Under the pieces are notes generated by a model. The model saw only the letters and a program-made list of their open reading frames with translations, did no database searches and was not told the DNA's origin. A stretch of 64,000 nucleotides of DNA from Opisthorchis felineus (taxonomy: Eukaryota > Platyhelminthes > Trematoda > Opisthorchiida > Opisthorchiidae). The stretch covers positions 272,831 to 336,830 of the forward strand of contig SJOL01007305.1 of assembly GCA_004794785.1 (NCBI GenBank), read 5' to 3'. Of the stretch, positions 42,301-57,300 are shown one piece after another. Position 1 is the stretch's first letter. Every line of letters starts with the position of its first letter. The position numbers and the translations under genes were made by a program.

Positions 42301-45300
42301 TGAATTGAACAACGGCGGGATAATAGGAAAATCAGCACCCTCAACGCACGTTGCTTACCGTCTGATTGTGAAAAAGCCACATTTTTCAAGGATTATTGAA
42401 GAAATTCCCGGGTTTCATGAACCAAAAAAGTGTCTCATCCAGGATACCACACAAAAATGAACAGTCACATGCAACTGGAAGGTCATCCTGCTGCGAGTGA
42501 AACATGACTAGCATTTGATCAACCCGGAGTTGTACTATGGGGGTCTAAACCTAACTGCACTCTAGCATTATGCTACTGTATTAACTGGCGTTCACAGCAG
42601 ATATGCTTGTGATGATAGCAACTGCTAACAATGGTCTGCCTAAGCGAGCATTCAGGCATTGTGCCATAGAGACTAATTTTTCAGTTGCTCGAAAAGTCAC
42701 TCTGTTTTTTTTTGCTGCACCTGGGAAATCCTCCAATTCGACTTAGCTATAAACCGCGTACCATAGGCACATTGGTTCCAGCTACCACAGTTACTATCAC
42801 CGGAAAGTGGAAGAGTGTGGGACATCGAGCCAAGCATTGGAGGCGATGACATGTTCAGTTAGTTCGGGGACTCAGTAGCTACGCAGTGAAAGCGATGGAT
42901 TTGATGCACGAGCGCCACTGACTGCGCGATTGGGCCATTTCTGCCAGTGTCATTAACCAGTGGTGAATTGAGTCCCGGGGCCCCCATCCAGGGAGGCGGC
43001 AGTTGTCGACCCGACTAAGTTTACTGGTTAGTGTTTTCATATTTCGTTGCCAGGTCGTACACTGTCCAGCTCTCTGTCGCTTCCACTCAGCACAGGACTC
43101 GGTGAAAAGAGCTCTGCGAGACAGATGGTCTTCTGGCATTCGGAGTACATGGCCTATACAGTGTAACCTATGAAGCATGAGCAATTCGCCTATCGCGGGA
43201 GTTCCTTGTACCTAGGACCATCTGGCGTACCTCAATATTACTAATCCTATGTTTCCACCAGACCACACCAATGCTTCGGAGACACCGGTCGTCGAACACT
43301 AACATCTGTGCGCGTAGAGGCCACGTCTCTGATCCACTACTGCGGTGTGAACTCTGCCCTTGGCAGATAAACTGACGTCACGTCGGCGCCATAGGTGTCG
43401 GAGGTTGGCAAAAGCTGCCCTGGCTTTTCCTATCCAAGAAGTAATCTCATCTTCAGCTAGTCCACCTGAACTTATACAACTGCCCAAGTAAACAACCATG
43501 TCGATTGGCTCGTCTGCAAGCATGAGGTTTGGGTTTGGTCCCACAGAGCCTTGTAGCAGCACTTTGCAGGTGTGAAGCGCGTGTCAAACCGTGGGGCAGA
43601 GTTATTAAGGTTATTGAAAATGATTTGCATTTTTGAAGGATATGAACCAAGGAGAGCAATATCGTCTAAATACTCAATGTCTGTGAGCGAATGTCCCAGG
43701 AGCATTTAGACTCTAGAGGCTTCAGAGGCAGGCGGAGAAATTTCAAGCAGCATATCAATAACAAAGCTGAAGAGAAAAGGTGAGAGAGGGCAGCCTCGTC
43801 TTACACCACTGAATGTGGTAAACTCAGGCGAAAGCTTGCCGTATACTCGTACACACCCACAGGAGTTCGCATACAGTACTCTCATAAGGGATATAAATTT
43901 GGAAGGGACACCCTCGATTGGCAGACACTGCCAAAGTTTCTGACGATCGACAGATCCAAAAGCAGCCTTCAGATGAAGAGAAACGAAGAGAAACGAACGT
44001 GGGACGTTTGAAAGAGTGGTGATGATCAAGAACTTGTCTCAAGGTAACGATATGGTCAATGCATCCTCGGCCAGGGCGAAACCAAGCTTGATTCTCACGA
44101 ATCTGTCTCTCTCGATAATCGACCAACCTGCGCAAAATAATACCAGAGAGCACCTTAGATGCGACGGATACCAGGCTGATGCCACGATCAATTTCGCATA
44201 ACGTGCTTGCGCCCTTTTTATAAAATTGGGATCACGGTTGAGGAGCTCCATCCGACTGGTGTTCTGTTTTCGTTCCAAATCTTCTTCAGTATGGTTGTCT
44301 GACTGTTCATCAGGACCCAGGTGCATTGTCGCACTTGAGGATGGATAGCTCAGGCTGGATTTCGGTTGTTGACGGCGGGCCGGTGGCGATGTCCCATTCA
44401 GGCCTGCCGAGTTCTTCAAGTTGTTGTGTTGAGAGACCAGCAGCAACAAGATCTGCTGATCTGGACGATATCCATTGTTCATTTAGTCGAGTCGGATGAC
44501 TTGGATAAATAGTTCTAAGAGTTGAGAGCATAGCTTTTTTTGACCGCTTCCATTCAACCTCCAAGCAATTTTCGTTATCCACATAACTGTTTCCAGTAGC
44601 TTTCTAACCAGACCAGCTCGATACTCTTGAGCCACCGAAACTTGCCGAAGCTGAATCGAGCTGCTCTGCTTGGGCGCGCGTAATGCTGACGGGAAACAAA
44701 GTGCTAACCTGCCCCGCACGATAGCACGATTAGGGTGAAGTTGAGTACCCCAGAAGGAACGACAATCCATCGGTAACTGATAACCACATGGTCCCATTTA
44801 GTCCATGACTGTCTTGCTGTTGGTGACCTCCAAGTAACCCGATGTGAGCGTTTGTGTTGGAAGTTCGTAGTGACCAGGAACAGATGATGATCAGCACACA
44901 ACTGAAGCAGTCGCTCCCCATTATCCGCACACTGAGAACCGACTTCAAATCTACTACCTGACTATGCTTCTTCCGGACTTAGTCGTCCAACTTGGGCATT
45001 CATATCACCCGCCATGATTACTATATCCGTCCTTCTTGCTGACCGGAACAGCCGCGACAGATCTCGATAAAACCTGTACTTCTCAATTTCAGAATGGCAG
45101 TCTGTCGGGGGGTATAGCAATACGACAAATAGACACCGTTTACCGCATCGACCTGCGTTAATCTTAATTGAGCCAGCAACCGCACAGCGCAAAGACGACT
45201 GTTTACTGGGATCCAGTCCAGTAAGGCGCTTTCAGCCTTGGGGCTGAGTGCAACTCCCACACCGTAGATACCACGAGCCACTGCGTCAGGATCACCGGAT

Positions 45301-48300
45301 ACACGAAGAGTGAAATGTGGAACATCTGGGCTCGTCCTAAGCCGCTTAAGGAGCACGACCGAAGTGGGGTCTTGTATGTGTGTTTTGGAGACACAACATA
45401 CATCGATAGAGAGGGAAAGCACGGTTTCAGCAAGGGATGCCTGTTGCCCAATTTGACATAGAGTACGGACATTAAAGGCTGCAACGTAGATCAGATCAGA
45501 TCAGAGGTTAGTAAGTGAAACAGTGAAACAATCTCGGGCCATGGCGATTCTGTTATCTTCGGGTAAGACTGAACTGTATAAAGGCAACTAACCTGCAAGC
45601 CCAAGGCACCAACCGAATTGTCCCATTTTTTCATACCCAGTTCTGCCATTTCTAAGCCATCTGGAGTGACCTGTTTCGGAAGTTCAGCGGTTGTCAGATT
45701 CAAACCGTAGACATATTGAATGAGAATGAGCACGATTGCGTACAAGACAATCAGTGGGCTGGCATAGAGACACGCTGCCCTCGAGTTCGGACTGATCCAC
45801 ACGATGCACGCAGAGAGAAGGAGAATGAAGGACAACCAACTTCGGTAGGTCACAGCCCAAGCCTAGGAAGTGTTAAGGTAGAAAACAAAGTGAGATTCAG
45901 TGACTGAGCGAAAACAGCTAATAAGAACGGCACGTTTCAGACTTTCATAGGTATTAGAGTAACCGGACAACCAGTCGCAAAAAAAAAAGACAATTGGGTT
46001 CTACAAGTAGTAGTTCTTCAAGAACTACACATGTTCCCAGACAATAAAAAGTCAAGGTTCACAATTGTCATGGTCAGTCTGGCACATTGCGTGAGGGAAA
46101 ACTGAATAATAAGGAGCGCACCCGATAAGTATTACGGAACCCCACCCAATAAATACCGCTGTTCAAGGTCTCGTGTGCCCTTCGTAATAGGGCTGGCGCT
46201 TGCAAACCGTTTACCCTAAAGCATACGGCCACCGATCAAGGTAGTAAATAGATGCCATCAGTGTTGCCATTGAAAACTAGTTACAAAAATCTCTCTGAGA
46301 GGAAATACACAACTGGTTGTTTAAAACCACGCTCTCGAAAGAGAGACTGCTGTTTTTCTCTGTAGCTACCCACATTGCCCTGTCATGGAGATCAGTACAC
46401 GGGGGAGACCAGCTGCCGATAACATGATAGTACCCGTGTTCATTTGATTCGAGACAGTTCAGTGGTTGGCAAGTGAAGCTGGCGGTCAGAAAATCCATGG
46501 TTCGAACCAACCTTGGCTTCTCGATTGCTACTGTCTAGGACAGGGCAACCCAGCAATATTTGAACCCTTGGAGTTGCATGTCAGCTATGCAATGAAAAGA
46601 TGCCACAGCCGAAAGATTTTTATCATTACTTAGTCTGAGTGCCTTCCATGGTATCCAACATCGTTCTTCAGATCCAGTGGGCAAACTCTAGGGCTGACGT
46701 GACTGCTAGCACTGTCCCTACTGTTGTGGCGCATCATTTTCATCTCGCGGAAACCAACTGTCAGGTGATAAAAGCACCATTGTTCTACCACAATGAGCCG
46801 TTGGTCAAGGAGCCCTTGAAAACTTGATAAATGTGATGGAAATGTGTAAAACCAGTCGCCCGTATCTCGAATTTGCTAGTGTCAGGATGAAGGCGCCACT
46901 TAAACTTACCTACCTTGGGGCATCTTGTTTTGGTACCCTAGCCAACGTTAACGGTTATGAAGCCCATGAGGATTAGCAAAACTCATGATTTGATATCTGA
47001 CTACATACTAGCATATAAGCATGCTCACATAACCCACAAAAAAACACCAACTATTGCTTACAAATGGCAGTAAAATTGCCCGACCAAAGTTAGGACAAAT
47101 CGAACGAAATCCCAATCCTAATAAAGTAAAGCCGATGAATACCCACAATGAGAACGGCCCTGGGTTTGTCAGCTTCCTGGAAACATGATAACAATGGAGC
47201 AGACACGTCATTTCCACTTTCACTGGCTATTTTCTACAGTGGTTATTCGCATCGATATCCGACGGAGATGAGTGAAGCTCACCTTGAGTATTATCCCCGA
47301 AAAACTGAAACCGCCAGCTGGCCAACAAGAGTTTTTTGAACGACTTGCAACCCGATCACCGTGGTTGGCGTTATCCATCATCTCCAAAAGTAAGCTTGAG
47401 ACAGTAGTAGCTCGGCACCGCATTTAACGAAAGTGCTTACAGTAACCTAAAGCGATAGTGCAAAGCAGATTTTATCAGTCTTGAGGTGTCCTGTCTGTTG
47501 CAGCAGAACTAAGGAACAATAATCCTGTTGGAAGAGGTTGCGGTGTTGGGTATCTCCTATTCAGCTTCACTAGAAACTTGTAACAGCGCTTACTGCTTAT
47601 CGAATCCCATAGTTACGGCCCACAATCGGTGCATAAGTCACGTAACTGAGGTACTGTGTGTGCCCAGCACCAGTGAGCTACGCAGGCGGAATTGTCTCCC
47701 GAGACGAGTGTTTGTCTTCGTGCCTCCTTCACAATGGTGCGAACCGCGAGGTAGACGTGTGACCTGACAAAGGGGTGATATTGGTGTAGTCCGTCTTCCA
47801 GAACGAGGTCCCGCAACCGTTCTCATGCTTGGCTGGTGGCATTGAAAGAAATGGTGGCGAACTGTTGTCAGTTTTCTTCAAGACAGTTCGACTGAGTGTT
47901 TGGAGGTGGAGGCACTTAAGATTGTGATAGGCTCGCATCATCTCGTTTCCTCAACCAGTCTCTACTTTGCTCACTGTAGGGCTTCAAGTATAATCTGATA
48001 AACCTTGTGGTTGTACGACGGCGAAACATCAGTGTCAACATTGATGTTTTGTCCTCTAATGATGATGCGCGACCAAAATAAGTTTACATCTGTAACACTC
48101 TTGCGGTGCATACCTGCCATGCCACCCGATGGGTGGCACGAGGGCTGGGATACTGCCAGGTTGCTCAGACCTAGACGGAAGCAGTCGAGATGCTGGGGTT
48201 GGGTTCGAACCACGGACCTTCCGGTCAGTAATTTCGTGCATTAATCGCTGGGCTACCTCAAGTGCAAACAAAAAGATAGGGTAGGTTAAAATATGGAGTA

Positions 48301-51300
48301 TCAGCCCTATCCTTAAATTCAATTCAACAAAGACGTTCAAAAATATGGCAGTGACTACCACAAAATCAAACGTACCATCATAGCTATCAACGTAACAATG
48401 TAACTGTGTCGAATTGCTGAGAAGTGCAAACTGAGAAGTAGAGGACGTTCTGCTCTCATGTTGTTGTTTCCCCCATCTATACCCATTCCGTAAGGATTCA
48501 GAACAAACGGCGGCGTGAGGCTGAAAAGTACGTCTAAATGTGGCTGGATTCTATCAGTAACTCGGTCCGTTAGTTTGGCGTGAAAGCGAGGATACTTGCG
48601 AGTGTTCGAGTCTGGTTCAGGTTGTAAGTTATGAGCTGGCGTTTCCAGTACTGGCGGATTTGTGCAATCTGATTGACCGTAGTCCAGTAAAGCGATGTCC
48701 TCTGGCGTTTGTTCAATTCCAATGGAGTTGTTATTGATGAGGATTCTGTTGACATCGCTATGAGGAGACTGAGGACTGGGGGTAGGCGCAGCATTGGTAC
48801 TTCCGGTCGTGTGGACGTCCGGAGAGACTTGCGCAGTCTCATTCGTCAACGAGACTGAGGGCGTCTTGATGTTGATTTTTGCGGTGTTCGCTGACTCTGA
48901 AGAAGCAGGCACTTCATCCAAGGGCAACAGGTTTGCGCATTCCAAAGGGTGACCTGTCTGAAAGGATTTCGAACACATCAGCTTGTCAGGTGCGATAAAA
49001 CTGATGAAGTCACTTAAATAACCGCATGAGGAAAACATAATCTGCTGTCTAAATTTGTGACAAAGAGTTCCATAAAATGCAAAAAGTCAGGAAAAAACCT
49101 AGGACTAAATATTGCGAGATCAAAAGAGAACGCTCTGTTCAGCACGAATAGAGCAGGGGCAATACAACTCATTAAGGCTCTATCACACTCAATATCACTC
49201 TGTTTGAACGTCCGTCAGCAAGAGGGCAAAGATAAATGCTATTCGAGACCCCCACTAGTAGCACAGATGGTTCGAATCCGAGCGGAAGAGAAAACTGCAA
49301 AGTATATTCCATCATGCAGCCGACAAGTGCGCTGGATGGATGTCGTTCCATTTTATCCACAGGCTTCTAGAACGGGTCAGAAGAGTAGAACGCCTATTGG
49401 ATTCGTTTCAAAGACTTGTCCCTGTTATTTTTTCACTAGCAGAAGCTGCAAAAAATTCAAGAAACATAAATTCAAGAAGTAGACCACGCTTAATCAAGAC
49501 TATATTGTCTGGATATCCTACTACTCAAACCAGGTCGCACGTCCCGTCAGTTCAACATCCTGTTATTACACTCATCTCACCCAAAAGTCAAGGTTTGTAT
49601 TTCAGGTTAGTTCAACCTCACCAAAGTCCAGCTGTGGTACTTTTAGGTTGATACTGATATCTGGTGAAAAATCATTTCAGTGTGAACTTCAGAAGCGCGT
49701 AAGATATGAATGGACCAGGCCACGAAAGTAAAGCTAGCCATTCGACTACACGTTTAAGCAACACACTGGGAACCCTATTAGAGCACATCCGTCAACTCGT
49801 CCACGGAATGTTAGTTCTGTGATATCCAGTGATGCGCCGAGCAATAATTAATCGTTTCAGTCCGCTCGAGGCGCATTTAATTTAAAGAAATCACTATATG
49901 ATATCGGAAATACCATTCGACCAAAGTTACTGTTAAGCACCTGATAAGTAAAAAGTGTTCTGCTATAACATCCTTTGGGTGCCTAGTTGTCATGCCACCC
50001 GATGGGTGGCACGAGGGCTGAGATACTGTAAGGTTGCTCAGACCTAGACAGGAGTCGTCAAGATGCCGAGGTTGGCTTCAAACCACAAACCTTCCGGTCA
50101 CTAAGTTCGCGCTTTAACAGCTGAGCTGTTTCGAACACCTGATGAAAACTGGGAGAAAATAACTTTGAGAAGGCACCACCAACGTGTGTGCCTTTCCGCG
50201 GTGGATCTGGGTTGACCGTGACACAACAAAGAGAATAAACGAGAATTACGTCATGAAATTAGGAGGTCGACCACAAGACTGACCAACCAGCGTCAAGTGA
50301 AACTATCTGTCGTGATGTAACTGTCAGGACACTAAAACTGACTCAGCTATCATAGCGGCTGCCAGGGTGGAAGATGCAATAGGCTGGAGTGTAGGATCTA
50401 TGTGGAGTATTGGTCAGATTACGCGCAGTAGTCTTCATGAGATAAAATGAGACTTCACCAACACCGGATCCTCCCTGTGAAAAGCTTCTAATTTCTTATA
50501 GATGTGTTCCCTACTCTAGTACTGACGACTGCGGTCCAATTGAAAGACCTAAACTTCACACGGTCAAAATGAAACGTTTATCAGTATCAGAGATGCACGG
50601 AGGAGTAAAAACTCGGTTACGACTCACCTCCTCCACAACAACAGGTGATATCCGGACAGGTGTACTGGCATTTCGGACGTTGCGCTGAATTAGGGTTAAA
50701 AGTAAAAAAAGATAGTAACCAGAGAATTAAGACCGATAAAAAGCTTAACCACGGGCATATCAAGTGAATTAGGACATTCGATGCGTAACATCAGTGCCAA
50801 AATGCACAAGAAACTTATCGGACGAGGAAATTTTAAAGTGGGGAGTCTGAGTGAAGAAACTGTCCACTAAAAGCAGACCCTCAAGAGCGAGACCCACCTC
50901 GGCGTTCATTAAGTCCCCTATCCGCAAACACATCACTATGGAAATGTTGCGGGTGCTCCCTTAGGACAGAACACTCGGGGACGTACCAAATGAATATCGC
51001 CCAATTTTGAAAAGTGCCTTGGCAATGAATTGTCACAAGCAAACTGAGCCGTGGACCGATATTTAAACAACTGTAATCAATAATCGCTCGACCTAAAGCT
51101 GCCACCTTGACGTGGTGGTCGGGCTTGAGTGCTTCAATGGTCCCGCGGGCTACACTGGCTGGAAATTCGTTCCACAAGGTGCAACCGTGCCAAGAAGGTC
51201 AAAGGGGAGCAAGTAGACTAAGAAACCCGAGATTCCGTACTAGGACTAATCGTGCCACGAGGCGGTCTGGGGGCAAAGTCATACTGTCCTCTGTGATAGG

Positions 51301-54300
51301 AGTGTGAAGGCAGTAGGGTGTTTCCCCCAGGCGACCAGTATGTCCATATTCATGGAAGCGGTGATGCTGCCTTCACCCGAGGAAGGACGGGTTAGAAAAG
51401 GTCGGCCTTAAAAACCGCACACTCCGATCGCTCAACGGTTGACCGTGATCGCCGGCGCACTATTCAATACGGCCGAAATACATTTAAACTCAGAGTCCGG
51501 TGCTGCTCAAAAGACACCTGCTGCGCGAAGCCGCATCAGGAGTGAGACAGTAATGCTTTACTCCTTGCGCCATCGGGTTAGGCCAACCCCCTGCAGCCGA
51601 GCAGGTCAGACCGCTGAGTCATCGGCTTCAGGTAAGGTCCCCAAAGAAAGCCCTACTGTCCGCTTCCTCGCGGGTCAGGCTTTTGAGTCAGAGGTTAGGG
51701 GCAGGGTCATCGAACAAGACCCTACATCCTCCCACTGCCTTGTGGGTCAGGCTTAAGGTGGGGTACCTTAACCAAACCCTCTTCCTCGACCTGGGCAACC
51801 GGAAAGTACCACTTGCCCGCACAGTTCTGTGTCCACCGATGTCCCTCCCAAACCCCTCCCCATCACACAAGCAAACACTGCTGGGTCATTTGACTGTCAG
51901 TTATCTGACTGATGGCCCTCATTCACCCCGCTGCCCATCAACAATGAACAAATAACACATTTCTAAATCCATGAAATCCTTTCTACACAGGAGCGTTTAA
52001 CGTCCGTACTTTATGTCGAATTGGCAAACAGGCAATGCTTGCTGAAACCTTATACTCCCTTAAAATTGGTGTATGCTTTGTCTCCGAAACACGCATGCAA
52101 GACCCAAGCGTGGTTATATATCTCAAAACGCCAAGGGCGAACTCAGCTTTTATAAATTTCTCCCTCCGGCGATTCAGAACCGATGACTAGTGGAATATAT
52201 TGTGCGGGAGTTGTACTCAGCCTCAGAGCTGAACGCGCTTCGCTGGATTGGATCCCAGTGAACAGTCGTCTTTGCTCCGCCCGGTTATCCAGCTCAATCA
52301 GGCTCAATGCCTCTCGGCATAAAAAACGGTGCCTGTTTGTAGTGTCGGCTTATGCCCCAACGGACTGCAGTTCTGATGCTGAGGAGGATATTTCTATAGA
52401 GCGTTAACCAGACTCATTCATCAAACAAGAAACACTGACACTGTGATCCTTGCGGGCGATATAATGCTCAAGCAGTCGTCTGAGCTCCTTGGAATCACAT
52501 ATAGGTGGCCGATTCGGAGTCGATGCTCGTCGCACAGACAACGAAAAGCGACTCCTCCAGTTGTGTTCAACTGTTTCTGGCTAATACGAACATTCGACAT
52601 ACATGTTTGCATCACAAAACCTGACGGCCACCAACTGTGGACCCAGTTGGATCACGTGGCCATCAATCACCGGTGGAGAGCTACAATTCAAGACTACCGT
52701 TCCTTCTGGGGCACACGACTTGATTCCGATCACGCCATGGTGCGTGCACGCCTGACAGTGCGTTCCCCCTCAGGCGCTCGCAAGTCAGCAAGAGGCATGC
52801 CAATCTACCATCTTCGAAGAACTACCACAGCTAGACAGTATCGATCTGAACTAGCCCAACAACTATCCACATTAAACCAACACTTTACTGGTAGTGAGCA
52901 CGTGGATGAAGCATGGCAAAATGTGAAAGGAGTTATGCAAGTGGCGTTCAGTGTTGTCTGTCCGACTTCTCCGATTCGACCACAAGACCCCTGAATGTCG
53001 TCGAGATCGCCACCCATGATTGATGTCAGGAAACCCATACCAGCAGGCAACGAGCACGACGGTGCAAGCAAATCCCTCAAATGCCAAATAAGGGAGAGCC
53101 TGAGGAAGGACCGAGAGCTCTGGTGGAATCGAAAGCTCACGGTTTGGTATACGCTTCACACCTGCAAAGTGTAAAGTGCTACTGTAGGACTGGGTGGGCT
53201 CGAACCCTAGCCTCATGCTTGCGGATGAGCCGAGTGAGGTAGTAGACAAGCTTGTCTACCTGGGCAGCCTCAATCAGTCCCGGTGGTCTCGCGAAAGATG
53301 ATATTTCCATCCGGATTCGGAAGGCCAGAGTAGCTTTTGTGAACCTGCATCACCTGTGGCGTAGGCATGACATCACCTTATCCGTCAAGGGTCGAGTTTA
53401 CAATGCTACATTGCGCTCCACATTACTATACTGATTAGGAATCTGGCCGCTGCACGCCGAGGACGTCAAAAAACTTTCAGTGTTTGACCATCGATGTCTT
53501 CGGAGCATTGTCCGAGTCTGGTGGGAACACCGGATCAGCAATGCTGAAGTACGTCGTATGGTTTTCGGAAGAAATAACCCACCCACGATAGATGAACTGA
53601 TCACACTGCATAGGTTGCGATGCCTTGGCCTACTGCGAATGATCAAGTGCACGAATAGCACTATCCTGGATGGCGATTTGAGGGCTCCGTTTGGGATAAC
53701 TGGCACCCATGTTAGTCGTCTCGGAGAGGATTTGGTGTACGCGCTCCGAGCGCCGAAAACGGCGATCGCTTCGCACAGCTTTGGGCTGACCACTATCTGT
53801 TCGTCATGAGCACAAACTCTCAGCACAAATGTGAGCGAAGAAATTTTCGCTGTTTTCTACCACTGGCGAAGAGATTACTCCCTGGGGAGAAGCTCCGCGT
53901 ATGCGGACTACAGTGCATCACTTGGCTCAGATTCCATCCAGATACAAAATACACTGAGCAGTCTACATAATGTTGCCATGCATCCTGGTATGCAACTTGC
54001 ACCCTCAGAGGGCATAATGCTGGACGAGTAGACACCAAAGCTGGCCACGGTACCAGAAATACTATATGGTGGGGAGATTAACCTAGTTGGTTAACTGTAT
54101 CACGTCGGATGGCAGCATTGCCGACGAAGTGAATGCTACAATCACCAAATTCCGTTCTGCATCCCTTCAGCTTAGATATTTCTGGGATCAAATTGACATT
54201 AGCCTGTCGGTGGAAGGCAGGGTCTGGAACGCGACAATGAGTCCAATTTTGTTTTACGGCTGTGAAGTCTGGCCGCGCTGTGTTGAAAGCAAGAGAAGAC

Positions 54301-57300
54301 TGCCTGTGTTTGATCATCGGTGCCTTCGAAGCATTGCACACGCACAATGGGAACATCGAATTTGCAACGCTGAGGTGCAGCGAACAGTTTTTGGTAACAA
54401 GCCAACTGCTTGCCCAGTCGAAGAATTGATTCGGCCGCACCAACTAAGCTGGCTGGAAAATAGGTTCCGTATCCCAGGCGATCGATTGTGCCGTGCCATG
54501 TTTCCCACTGAAAGATAGTACATGGTCTGAAGATAGATTACGAAAAATATAACAAAAAGCCTTGGTTGCTAGGGTGAATATCGTCGGCGGGGCTCGTGTA
54601 TCAAAGACGCACCACATCAATGGTTGAATGCACCCACCGACATGATTATGTTACGCAACCAGTGGTGGTGGTGTTTAGTCTCTTGCTCCCAATTATTAAT
54701 CTGCTGCTCCTTTCTAATTTTACTTTTATTCTGTAAAATGATTTTCCGTACCCTCTCTCTTACATTACCTGCTACCGTAATCTGCGGCGACCCGAACCAC
54801 CGTACATACGTACACGGTTCATGGTTGTGAAACTGAACTGGACTGCTCTATCAAAACCGATCGTGACGTCGACGGTATTGACGACATCGCTACGAGTGTC
54901 GTTTTTCCAGTGACTTTCAACGGTCGCCAAGAGAGAACAAACGATTGCTGAAGAGGTCAACATACGGGTTCCTTGATCTGGTTGGTCGAATAAATTGAAA
55001 CAGGGTGATACGGCCACTTGTGAGAAGAGCCTTCTCCATCTCCTGAGCCTTTATTGTTCATATCTTAAGCATTTTAGTGTTCAGGCTTGAGTAATCCGAG
55101 TACGCCATCATAACAATTGGTCGCTGGCATGCCAGTTCGGCATCTGCAAGAGTAACAAGCCTTGATACTATTCGCCCAACCGTGCACTGATGACGTCTCG
55201 TCGTTTGAGAACGAAAGGTAAGCAAGCTAATTACTAAGCTCGGCGAACAGATCAACAACCAAACAGTACTCATTCGGCCGTGCCAGAGATTTCGAGTAGA
55301 CGGTCTTGAAAGTCACCAGTACGACCTCTCCCACGCCGTGGCATTTTACACCCAAATAACCATAATCATCTAGTAGGATCATCATAAACAGTTTTCGAGG
55401 CAGTTTAGTTCGATATTGTTAGGCCGCAGAAGCCTGCTATGGGGAAATGACGGAATCACTCCACGTTATTCTGCATTATGCCACCCGGTAAGAACTGGGT
55501 TCATTATTGATCTGTAGTTGGCGGTCCCAAGTCGACGAAGTGTGAGCAGTTGTGCTGTTGACTCACCCCAGTTGTTTGGGATCATCTCTTTCAGCCAGCT
55601 AGAGGCAAATAAGTGAAGCAAGCACCGACTGAGGATTTCACCTCCATCTTCGAATAGGGCGGATGGGAGTTCGTCAGGAACAGCCACTCGGTGATGCCTG
55701 AGGGAACAAAGGCATTCGCTTATTTCTGAAGCCATCGGGGGTTCTAAGTTTACTACCCAGGGCAGTGTTACGGTTCGGGAATTCGTGTGAGCAACTATAC
55801 GTCGTCGAGTTATTGTACTCCCAACCAGGAATACATGTCCGAGCTTCGAACAGTCTCAGAATGTAGCATGAGATCCAGTTCTTAGATCTGCTTGGTTGCG
55901 CTGTTCCACGAACGGGGTACCAATCACCTTGTAGGGTTCCGGACAGTACTTTCTAGTAAGAGTCAACATCAGATGTGCTGTCCGAAAGCGACTTCAGTAG
56001 GTGCATTTGGTAGATTTGCTTCACATCACGACCCGATAGCTTCTGTGCGCCTCTGAAAAGCGTGAGAAGCAGCAATCACATATGCGTTCCAGAACGAATG
56101 ACAGTCAGTAAATGACCCACGCTACTCATAGCTAATGGCGATGTAGTGTATCGGTGTTGGAAGCTGGCTCGATTGCGGGGGCACAATGCGGCCAAGCAGT
56201 TTCCATTGTTTCGGAAGTTAGGACGACACAGAAACGGCTTGTAATCGGCACATAATTGCATCAGGCGTCCGCCATTCTCCGTGACCTCTTGGTTGGCCGC
56301 AACAGGACAATCAAAGCGCCTTAAAAGTTGTCTTGGAGTGTATCAGGGCTACAATCTGAGGCATAGGCAGAGTCGATGAACAGGCAGTAATCACCGGCGC
56401 GCTTAAGGGATACTCCCATAGAATTTTCCACACGAACCGCACAGAGGCAACTATCAACGGGCAACCATTCAAGCGGAGAAGCTTCAGCTCGGTGGCTTAC
56501 AACAATGCCAATCCCAGCCACAGCGGCTTCTGGACCACCAAAGGTGCGCAGCTAGAAGCGGGCGGAAATCGATGGGGAAGTCAATTTAGCAACCGCATCT
56601 CGGTCTCGTATCCTTGTTTCAGAGAGGCAGCACATTATTAGAAATCGAATGCAGGGTACATGTAAGAGCAGTCACTACATTAGAATCACCACATACCTGA
56701 TCAAAGGATAACTTAGCGACGGAAGATCAAGGTGCGTAGACTGCATGGCTGAAGATAGTAAATGCATGTATCTAGGAGCCTCGAAGAAAGTGCATCATAG
56801 CGCACTCGTTGGCGTAGGCGTACCACATCTTGCTACAATGAATCCGTCTGCTAAACTTTCCATTGGAATTTTTGTGCGGTTATTATGTACTATTTTTTTT
56901 AATATCGGCCATTTTGGCTCCCCAATGTTCCAAGTAAAATATGATGTTATGCACTGTCAATCCCATGCAAATGAGGAACTTACAAACAATGTTGATCTCC
57001 TATTGGAGCTTTCTAACCAACGCCAAGTTTCGAAAGCCAGTACGTAGTACAGGAAAATTGTGAGCGGCGGCGCGATGAAATCCACTATACGGACATCAAT
57101 TGGAAAAAGAATCTCCCCCGGTTTGTCGCAGGTAGTCTGCATGATATAGTACAAGCCAAGTAACCTGAAATGGATGTAAGCATCCCGGAGGTTAACACAC
57201 GAATACTATATTTTTATGCAAAAATTGTTCATGTAGAACGTACTAAAACCTTAAAGTCAAGGATGCTAGATTATAATTGTAAAGTGCCTCGAAACCAAGA

